From Heliocidaris erythrogramma (lineage: Eukaryota > Echinodermata > Echinoidea > Camarodonta > Echinometridae): 64,000 nt of DNA. The stretch covers positions 2,232,001 to 2,296,000 of the forward strand of contig CM046863.1 in NCBI GenBank assembly GCA_025617745.1, written 5' to 3'. A program made the position numbers and the translations under genes. Within the stretch, counting starts at the first letter, position 1; each line of letters opens with the position of its first letter. The notes under the pieces are model-generated. The model searched no databases. It was given only the letters and a program-made list of their open reading frames with translations, and was not told where the DNA came from. Positions 54,955-64,000 of this stretch are shown here, piece after piece.

Positions 54955-55160
54955 CAAGGGGAAGCAAGGTGGACACAGGAGAACAAGGAGGAACAAGGAG
55001 AACCAAGGAGAACCAGCGAGGACCAAGGAGAACCAATGGGAACCAAGCAGAAACAAGGAGAGCCAAGGAGAACCAAGGGGAACTAAGGAGAACAAAGGGG
55101 AACAAAGGGGAACCAAGGAGAACCAAGGAGAACCAAAAAGAACCAAAAAGAACAAAGTTA
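54955..55160. repeat. 9-bp AACCAAGGA minisatellite, array 3
   Basis: About 22 degenerate units, cleanest at caaggagaaccaaggagaac. The open frames on both strands here are repeat translations. Confidence 0.9.
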
Positions 55161-55329
55161 CTGTGCTCAGAAATAAAAAGGCTATTATACTCTGTACAAA
55201 ATTTAATTTTAAAATATACACTTTACACAAAGAAAATCCCATCAATTTCCATCTTACGGGATGTTTTGCAGGTCTACATGTCAAATATAGCAAAGAAAAT
55301 AATAAATAAATTAATCGTGATTTACTGGC

Positions 55330-58300
55330 AGGTGAAGTGTAGACCCTACACTTCGTAGATTAGAAGACGCATTTCTACGAAAGTACTCAAAACGTGAAAT
55401 TGCACTGTGACGTGATTACCTGAGGGAACGTAGCAAGCCTGTGCATGTACATGTACACTATACACGTACATTACATTTACTCATACATTTATATGTACAT
55501 GTTAATTTGCTTGGCCTAGTACAATGCAGGTCTACATCATGTCAAATATAGCAAAGAAAATAATAAATAAATTATAAGCCTCTGATTTCTGTATTGTACT
55601 CAACAAAAATAAGAATGATTGAACAATGAATTGTACTTTCATACTGCAGTGTGTCATGTACAAGTGCATTGTACGTGTTGTACAAGTACATGTACATGTA
55701 CACTACATGTACACTACATGCACACAACATGCACACTTTGTCTACGTGAATGTACACTACATGCACACTACATGTACAAGTACAAGTACAAGTACATGTA
55801 AATGCACATGTACAAATGGCTTGCAATGTTCGCTCACGTAGTCACGTCACGGCGCAACTGTAGATTAGAAGACGCATTTCTACGAAAGTACTCAAAACGT
55901 GCAATTGCACTGTGACGTGATTACCTGAGGGAACGTAGCAAGCCTGTACAAGTACATGTACATGTACACTATACACGTACATTACATTTACACATACATT
56001 TACATGTACATGTTAATTTGCAATGCCTAGTACAAATACAGGGCTATGTCATGTCAAATATAGAAAAGAAAATAATAAATAAATTATAAGCCTCTGATTT
56101 CTGTATTGTACTCAACAAAAATAAGAATGATTGAACAATGAATTGTACTTTAATACTGCAGTGTGTCATGTACAAGTGCATTGTACGTGTTGTACAAGTA
56201 CATGTACATGTACACTACATGCACACTACATGTACAAGTACAAGTACAAGTACATGTAAATGCACATGTACAAATGGCTTGCAATGTTCGCTCACGTAAT
56301 CACGTCACGGCGCAACTGTAGATTAGAAGACGCATTTCTACGAAAGTACTCAAAACGTGAAATTGCACTGTGACGTGATTACCTGAGGGAACATAGCAAG
56401 CCTGTGCATGTACATGTACACTATACACGTACATTACATTTACTCGTACATTTATATGTACATGTTAATTTGCAATGCCTAGTACAAATGCAGGGCTATG
56501 TCATGTCAAATATAGCAAAGAAAATAATAAATAAATTATAAGCCTCTGATTTCTGTATTGTACTCAACAAAAATAAGAATGATTGAACAATGAATTGTAC
56601 TTTCATACTGCAGTGTGTCATGTACAAGTGCATTGTACGTGTTGTACAAGTACATGTACATGTACACTACATGCACACAACATGCACACTTTGTCTACTT
56701 GAATGTACACTACATGCACACTACATGTACAAGTACAAGTACATGTAAATGCACATGTACAAATGGCTTGCAATGTTCGCTCACGTAGTCACGTCACGGC
56801 GCAACTGTAGATTAGAAGACGCATTTCTACGAAAGTACTCAAAACGTGAAATTGCACTGTGACGTGATTACCTGAGGGAATGTAGCAAGCCTGTGCATGT
56901 ACATGTACACTATACACGTACATTACATTTACTCGTACATTTATATGTACATGTTAATTTGCTTGGCCTAGTACAATGCAGGTCTACATGGCTTTTGCTA
57001 AACAGTCGGGTAACGTCGCGTCGCGTTGGTAGAAATTTTCGAACATTTTTCAGGAAGGTGTCTTCAAGGGGACAAATTGAAAAAGAGTCCATCTCAGTAT
57101 GATTTTCCCGTTTTCAGGCTAAAAACGACAAACAAGGGAATAAAGAAAACAATAGAAGGATAATGCAAAGAAATACATGAACTATAAAGAGAGAATAGAA
57201 GGGTAGGAAGGATGGAAGAAAATATGATGAAAGGAAACAAAGAATACAACAAAAGGAAAGTTGGAAAGTAAAAATAAGTGGATAAAAACAAAGAATAACA
57301 TAAAGAAAGATAGAGATATAAATGATAAACGGATAAAGATATTAAGAGTAACATAAGGAAAGATAGAAGAGAAGATGATAATTTGAATAAAGGAATAACA
57401 TAACGAAAGAAAAGATGAAAGGAAAACAAAATGATAGGATAAAAGCAAAGAATGTTTTAAGGAAAGTAAGTAAAGATGGGAAGCAGAAAATAATTTTAAA
57501 AAGAATAATATGAAAGATAGAGAGAGAAATGATAGGATAAAAAAAGTTTAACTTATTATAAAGAAAGACAGAGAGAGAAAAATGATAGAAGGATAAAGCT
57601 TAACGTGAGGAAGGTAGGGGAGAAAATGATAACAGGAAACAAAGAATATCATAACGAGAGGAAGGATGGAAAGATAATTGATAGAAGGATAAAAGCAAGA
57701 AATGACAAAGCGAGAGATAGAGTGAAAAATGATAAAAAGATAAATATAAACATGAAGAAAGGTGGAAGAGAAGATGATAAAAGGGAAGAAAGAATAACAA
57801 AGTGAAGATGGAAAGCAATAAAAAAAGAGGATAAAAAGAATAAATATAAACAGTAACATTATGAAAGATGGAAAACAAAATGATAAAAGCAATAAAAGAA
57901 TAACGTAATGAAAGGAAAGGTGGAAAGAAAAAAATAATAAAAGGATTAAAAACAACTGAATTAGCAATTACGCGATGCGTAATATAATTATGTCCCCGCC
58001 AGAAGTGTAGATCTGTGGAATGGCTGTTAATTTATGTAATTTCTGATAGAACCTTGAAGATAAATGTGAGAAATGAATTATCAAATTAATGTTTTATGAT
58101 TACAAATGCATTTTCTGTTGATTTTGAATAAATTACAATAAATTTGCATAATTAATGAATTTCAAAATTCTGTGTAGAGGTTTGACAGCCCCTACCCAGC
58201 CCTATCAGATAAAACAATCAGATTCAAAATACGGTGTGAAATAGAGGAGAAGTAGCATTTTTCGTCGATTTTGAATAAATTTGCATAAATTTGCATAATT

Positions 58301-60060
58301 GATGAATTTCATGATTTTGTGTAGAAGTTTGGAATCCCCCACTCAGCCCTATCAGATAAAGCAATCAGAATCAAAATCGGCCAAGAAATGACGGAGAAGT
58401 AGCATTTTCTAACGTTTTGAGCACACACGGACGGACGGACGGACGGACGGACCTTTTGCTGCATTCTTTGTTTCCTTTCATCATATTTTCTTCCATCCTT
58501 CCTTCCCTTCTATTCTCTCTTTATAGTTCATGTTTTTCTTTGCATTATCCTTCTATTGTTTTCTTTATTCCCTTGTTTGTCGTTTTTAGCCTGAAAACGG
58601 GAAAATCATACTGAGATGGACTCTTTTTCAATTTGTCCCCTTGAAGACACCTTCCTGAAAAATGTTCGAAAATTTCTACCAACGCGACGCGACGTTACCC
58701 GACTGTTTAGCAAAAGCCGTCTACATCATGTCAAATATAGCAAAGAAAATAGTAAATAAATTATAAGCCTCTGATTTCTGTATTGTACTCAACAAAAATA
58801 AGAATGACTGAACAATGAATTGTACTTTCATACTGCAGTGTGTCATGTACAAGAGCATTGTACGTGTTGTACAAGTACATGTACATGTACACTACATGCA
58901 CACAACATGCACACTTTGTCTACTTGAATGTACACTACATGCACACTACATGTACAAGTACAAGTACAAGTACATGTAAATGCACATGTACAAATGGCTT
59001 GCAATGTTCGCTCACGTAATCACGTCACGGCGCAACTGTAGATTAGAAGACGCATTTCTACGAAAGTACTCAAAACGTGAAATTGCACTGTGACGTGATT
59101 ACCTGAGGGAACGTAGCAAGCCTGTGCATGTACATGTACACTATACACGTACATTACATTTACTCGTACATTTATATGTACATGTTAATTTGCTTGGCCT
59201 AGTACAATGCAGGTCTACATATATGTCAAATATAGCAAAGAAAATAATAAATAAATTATAAGCCTCTGATTTCTGTATTGTACTCAACAAAAATAAGAAT
59301 GATTGAACAATGAATTGTTCTTTCATACTGCAGTGTGTCATGTACAAGTGCATTGTACGTGTTGTACAAGTACATGTACATGTACACTACATGTACACTA
59401 CATGCACACAACATGCACACTTTGTCTACGTGAATGTACACTACATGCACACTACATGTACAAGTACAAGTACAAGTACATGTAAATGCACATGTACAAA
59501 TGGCTTGCAATGTTCGCTCACGTAGTCACGTCACGGCGCAACTGTAGATTAGAAGACACAAGGTACGATAATACGCTAGCAGCGGTCTGTAGCAGACTGG
59601 AAGAAGCAGAAGAGAAGACGCATTTCTACGAAAGTACTCGAAACGTGAAATTGCGCTGTGACGTGATTACCTGAGGGAACGTAGCAAGCCTGTACAAGTT
59701 CATGTACATGTACACTATACACGTACATTACATTTACATGTACATTTATATGAACATGTTAATTTGCAATGCCTAGTACAATGCAGGGCTACATCATGTC
59801 AAATATAGCAAAGAAAATAATAAATAAATTATGCCTCTGATTTCTGTATTGTACTCAACAAAAATAAGAAATACTGAACAATGAATTGTACTTTCATAGT
59901 GTGTCATGTACAAGTGCATGTACGTGTTGTACAAGTACATGCATGTACACTACCATGCACACAACATGTACAAACTGTACAAGTACAAGTAAATGCACAT
60001 GTACAAATGGCTCGCAACGTTCGCTCACGTAATCACGTCACGGCGCAACTTCACGTTTTG
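55330..60060. repeat. Satellite of about 490-bp units with tgtacatg sub-repeats
   Basis: The marker gattagaagacgcatttcta occurs at about 55359, 55863, 56323, 56811 and 59041, and in altered form near 59546; the last unit is truncated at about 60060. Each unit has a tgtacatg/acaagtac-rich half, a ttgcactgtgacgtgattac block and an aaaataataaataaattata block. The spacing is 460-505 bp once the inserted element at 56990-58718 is removed. Repeated short open frames are translations of the unit. Confidence 0.9.
56990..58718. mobile_element. 1.73-kb non-autonomous DNA transposon, 8-bp TSD (copy 2)
   Basis: It has the same termini as 21506-23145 (ggcttttgctaaacagtcgg and inverse). It is flanked by gtctacat (56982-56989 and 58719-58726), which lies in the satellite unit. 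The asymmetric interior is inverted relative to copy 1: the purine-rich repeats are on the left here and the ggacggac run is on the right. No transposase. Confidence 0.9.
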
Positions 60061-60470
60061 AATACAATCATGTTTGGTAATTACGTGACACAACATTTCG
60101 TAGAAATTACAATAACCAATAACAAACAACGAATGGCCACATGACTTGGAGCACACATTAACAAGGTTATTGTTTATGGTCATTGAGAAGAGACTAATAT
60201 AAAACTTTCTTTATGATGCCCGACACAGAAATACATATCTGGGACTCCCCACGTTTTCAGACACACGTGGCGGACGTGGCCTCCGCAGAACGCATACGGA
60301 CTAGAAACACGCACGGTGGGATGTGACCATGCCTTCAGCGAATTGTTAATTGTCAAAAAGCTGAATGACATCATTGGCTAGTCTCAATAAAAGCACTTAC
60401 ATTTATAAACAATTACGATAAACTGTTGGGTAAAGTTAATAAAACCGTGACTATTCGTAATTTACTGGCA
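60061..60470. other. Intergenic
   Basis: A minus-strand open stretch at 60180-60374 has no recognised content. Nothing else is seen. Confidence 0.45.
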
Positions 60471-60750
60471 GGTGCTAGAGATAGGCCCGCATAACTAGAG
60501 ATCGGCTTTAATTATTCGCTGAATTACATTATAATGAAAATGAACTGTCCTTCAAAAAGTGCAAAAGTCAAATGAAAATGCAGATAAGGTTTACCAAAAT
60601 GTAAGATTTTCAATGTAACAAACATTAAGGTAAAATATTCAATATTAATTTAATGATCGACATACATGTATGATTGTCGGGTGGAAAGAGATCAATAATT
60701 TTAGCTAATTAATTATGCAATGATTTGCATATACACAGGAATAATTGGGG
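60470..60750. repeat. Repeated block C, copy 4
   Basis: From ggtgctagagataggcccgc through ttaattattcgctgaattac and the aaggtttaccaaaatgtaag block to tgcatatacacaggaataat. It matches block C around 50450-50655 and 51985-52265 and includes the site where the p53-family fragment inserted in copy 2. Confidence 0.8.
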
Positions 60751-61130
60751 GAATCTCCTACTGTCTATGGAATTAAATGACATTTTTCCAAAAATCAAAC
60801 CTTTTCGAAGAGGACAGATACCTTTTTCAATGATTTCGAGATATACTGCACACAGCCCTATAGCTAATGTAGGATGCCGATTTTGTCATTTGTAATTGTA
60901 TTTGACTTTGTTTACACTTCTGTTCTGGAATTTAGTTCAGTTCAGGTTAGCTTTCAATAGGTTTTTTGTTGTCATGAATCTCATCAGAGACTGTCCTACT
61001 TCTCTTGTCACCTTCATTCCTTTCCTATTCAGATGTGCCCATTCCCTCCATCCTCACATCTGGTTCTTTGTTGAACATTCCTCATTACATAATCACCCCA
61101 AACATTGACCCATCTTCCTTCTAGTTATTT

Positions 61131-61280
61131 CTGATTGGCTCTTGTATTGAATTGGGTTGATACATTGTACTTAAATACTTCCATTTTCTTTATGTTCATT
61201 GGTTAAAGTATGTTTGAATATTTATAATGTTATGTTGTCTTACCAAGTTGATCTGGGCCAGGCAGCCCTGTAGTATAAAA
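61131..61280 (+). promoter_or_regulatory. Putative core promoter
   Basis: An inverted CCAAT box (ctgattggct) lies at 61131-61140 and a TATA box tataaaag at 61274. An initiator-like tctcaga puts a start near A61307. It resembles the promoter at 9876 in layout but lacks a CRE. No long coding sequence follows. Confidence 0.45.
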
Positions 61281-61306
61281 GAGCATGATTAAAAAGAGAA
61301 AATCTC

Positions 61307-62468
61307 AGACAGATAGATCAGAGAGAGCACTACCAGACCTCACCAAGTTTACATCTCTTTATTTTTCGTTGTCTTCTGAGTTCCTGTTACGTTTGATGCC
61401 TGAGTTGCTGTTGTTACATACACGTTCCAGACTGTTTCAATGTTTGATTTACAAGAAGGCCTAGCCTAGAACTTAATTTTACAAACGTACACTAATATAA
61501 CTAGTGTTAACTGAAAAGAAAGAAATTAAGGGGGGTCAGTCTATATTGTGATACCTGTCGTATCGTGGGTAGCTGAATTTTGGTCGTTTTTCCTCTCGCA
61601 CGCAAGAAATAGGCGTTCGTTTTAATTTTTAAACATTACATTTTTCCAACAATTACCTCTTCCAAGCGGAGGGACACCTCTTACAATATTTTACACTTAT
61701 ATCCGGTACATAACATATCGCAATAGCTATTTTCCCTTAAAAAATGAAAATGTAGAAGGGGGGTCATTCTAAATTGGGAATTCATGCTGGGCTCCACACC
61801 AGCATTAAGCAGCAGATTGCCAAGCCAGGAGTTTAGGGGGAATCTCCTAGTCCTACTGAGTACTGACTACTGTCTACTGTCGCTGACGCCGATGGTGATG
61901 GAATTAAATGACATTTTCCCAACATTAACATTTATAACAATTAACCTTTTTCCTAGCGGAGGGACAGCTCTTACAATATTTTTCACTTAGGCCTAGGGGG
62001 CCCCAGCCTAATTATACTTTAAATATCGCAGAGGCTATTTTCCCTTAAAAAATTAAAATGTAGAAGTAACTTAAGGGGCGTCTTCTAAATTGCGTAGGCC
62101 TACCGGTATTCATGCAGGACTGCACACCAGAAAGCAGCAGATTACCAAGCCAGGAGTTCTGGGGGAATCTGCAATGGCAAAATGACATTTTTCCAGACGT
62201 GCGAGACTAGTACTAGATAGCCCTGAATATCGCTTAATTTCTTCTAATTGTAACAGAGCAAAACAAGTTTTACATAAATTTGTTCCTCCTTTGTAAATAG
62301 CCTCTCCCTCTCCCTCTTCCCCCCCCCCCTTCTGTGGAATGGATTAGTCCAGAAATTTCTTGCATTTTCTGTTTGAAACAAAATTAAAAGAAAGCACTGC
62401 ACTCGATAAGCTCAACGGCCATGGCGCCGCAGAGTCTGTCAAGTCAGAAGGTTCTCTCCTTTTAAGAG
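61307..62468 (+). other. Possible 5' region with short ORF and donor
   Basis: An ATG in excellent context (ggccatggcg) at 62421 opens a 14-codon frame, MAPQSLSSQKVLSF, ending at 62465. A donor-like gtatgt lies at 62469. Two related blocks at about 61755-61985 and 62055-62195 (gcagattnccaagccaggag, cagcggagggaca, tattttcccttaaaaaat) show an imperfect internal duplication. A first exon with an upstream ORF is one reading. Confidence 0.3.
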
Positions 62469-62469
62469 G

Positions 62470-64000
62470 TATGTTTATTGATTTCATATCTGTATTAGTG
62501 TAAGAATGTTGTATGTTTTACAGCTAATCTTCTGAAGAGTTTTAGTGATTAAGATGTATGATTCAGTGATGTTTTACAATGATTCAATCTCAGCCTTTCA
62601 TGTGGCTGCTGAACTTTATTTTACAGTGCACAATGTAATGAGGAGTTCAGTTATAAGTGAAAGTATTGATTCATGAATTGCTAAACTTTATTACTCCTTT
62701 TGACATGGGGAGACTGCATGATAGTTCATTCCAAATTAATTGTACATGATTGTATTGTATTCATCAAGTTGTTAGGAATTGTCAACTTGTTATAATATTT
62801 CATGATAGGCCTATTTGATCAATCAAATACTTGATTCATGAATTGCATATCTTGGGTAGATGTGAGAAAAGTTCACACACAACAAATTTGGGAATCAGTT
62901 GTAACATGCTATTTGCATAGAAAGTTACAGTGTGTGTATCGTGTGTGTGTGTGTATTATGGCTAATAGCAGTTAGGCCTGTATGTATAGTACCTGCATAG
63001 ATAAGTAAGGACCATGTAGGGCTAATACACATTTTAACTTAATGTATGTGTGTGTGTATAGCTGTAGCTGCGTGTGTTAAGTTGGCAGCAGTGCTGGACT
63101 AAAATATGTGACTTAACTTTATAGGTAAAGATGAAACAGGACAACTGAGATGATATTGTTTATCTAGCTATGCATAAATGAGACTTTCAGATTATATATG
63201 ATGAAATTCTACTTCTTACAATTGTAGATTTATTCAATGCACTTTTGGATATATGTCTATTTTGCAAACACCAATTGGTTAGAACTTAGAGGGATTTTGT
63301 TGAAAACAATCAGATAACCAGTTGAAATCCTCTCACTAGATTGTAAGTGTTTTTGTCATATGTTATAAAGATGAGTTACTCTACGAGATAGTTTGGTCTA
63401 GAGTTTATAACTTTATCTGTCATGTTTCTTTTAGATTACAGTCATCAGTATCAGGGCTATGAAGGCTGATTTAATTACACTTGCTTGATGAGCATGAAGT
63501 AGTCGGGGTGAGTGTATGGAATGTACTAACGGGTTGGAATTAAACATTATTCGCATTTTAATTTATGAATGATACTTTGTTTTAAATGAAGTGCAGTGAA
63601 GTTCAAGTAAGATAATCTGTTTAATTGCTCATTAAGACTGAATCAGTACTCTGATATACATTATAGTGTTGTTTCTTATTGTGAAACTTTCTCTTTGCTA
63701 TACATGTACATGTACATCATTCTGTGGTATTTACTTTTAAATCATATATTGAATTGCTATTTATGAAATGCTTTAAACTAAAGTGTTCACTGATGAATCA
63801 GGTTAGGCCTCTCGTCTATTATTCTCAGTGTATTATATCTATTTGATATTTGAAGCAACTCAGTTTAGCATCTTAACGAGTCGATCGTTTGATTTAAAGT
63901 ACAATTGCCATTGAAATGTGTAGATAATGTATGTAAATATTTCTAGACTGTTTGTTACAACATGTACACCAGTGACATGTATTTGTTATTTTGTTGTATT
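62470..64000. other. Intergenic or intronic, nothing recognised
   Basis: AT-rich, with a GT microsatellite near 62940-62952 and no supported exons on either strand. Confidence 0.5.

Noticed and set aside
55572..55841. Cys/Thr-rich and His-rich small frames (TCTCTCTC- and YKYKYM-like)
   Set aside because: They are translations of tgtacatg sub-repeats and recur in each satellite unit.

Overview
The window reads as intergenic, repeat-dominated DNA from an animal, most likely a marine invertebrate. It is AT-rich, carries DIRS, BEL/Pao, CR1/Jockey-like and L1/Tx1-like retroelements together with many MITE-like DNA transposons, shows spliceosomal splice-site signals, and holds one fragment of a p53/p63/p73-family gene. 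I cannot fix the species. There are no bacterial operons, rRNA genes or CRISPR arrays. One assembly gap of 500 N lies at 48125-48624.

Layout. 1-6059: two DIRS-like tyrosine-recombinase retrotransposon copies in the same orientation (a 3' fragment, then a nearly full copy), each ending in a perfect 56-bp inverted repeat. 6869-8010: two exon-like segments that may be the 3' part of an unrecognised host gene. 9007-9343: a MITE. 9876-10082: a textbook core promoter with a non-coding first exon and a splice donor. 11808-20824: a BEL/Pao LTR retrotransposon on the minus strand, decayed, with a MITE where the reverse-transcriptase palm should be and a 1.08-kb insertion inside one LTR. 20850-24720: two minus-strand LINE fragments, with a 1.64-kb terminal-inverted-repeat element between them. 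26357-30323: further inverted-repeat elements, LINE debris, small tandem duplications and a strong hairpin. 31471-32373: a foldback element at TTAA. 32731-33503 and 38412-39440: satellites of about 200 bp. 33617-36337: a PIF/Harbinger-like element built of tacgca-rich repeats. 39809 to about 47345: an L1/Tx1-like LINE on the plus strand, interrupted by a minus-strand CR1/Jockey-like LINE, itself interrupted by a TTAA foldback element. 48625-53340: repeated blocks that include an exon-like sequence in three copies and, inserted among them, a p53-family retrocopy. 55330-60060: a satellite of about 490 bp per unit, interrupted by a second copy of the 1.7-kb element. 61131-62468: a second putative promoter and a short 5' exon. 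62470-64000: nothing recognisable.

How it fits together. Almost nothing here is a working host gene. The most informative parts are nested insertions with readable target-site duplications, which give an insertion order, and the p53-family fragment, whose DNA-binding and tetramerisation regions are joined in one uninterrupted reading frame next to a SINE/LINE-like 3' tail.
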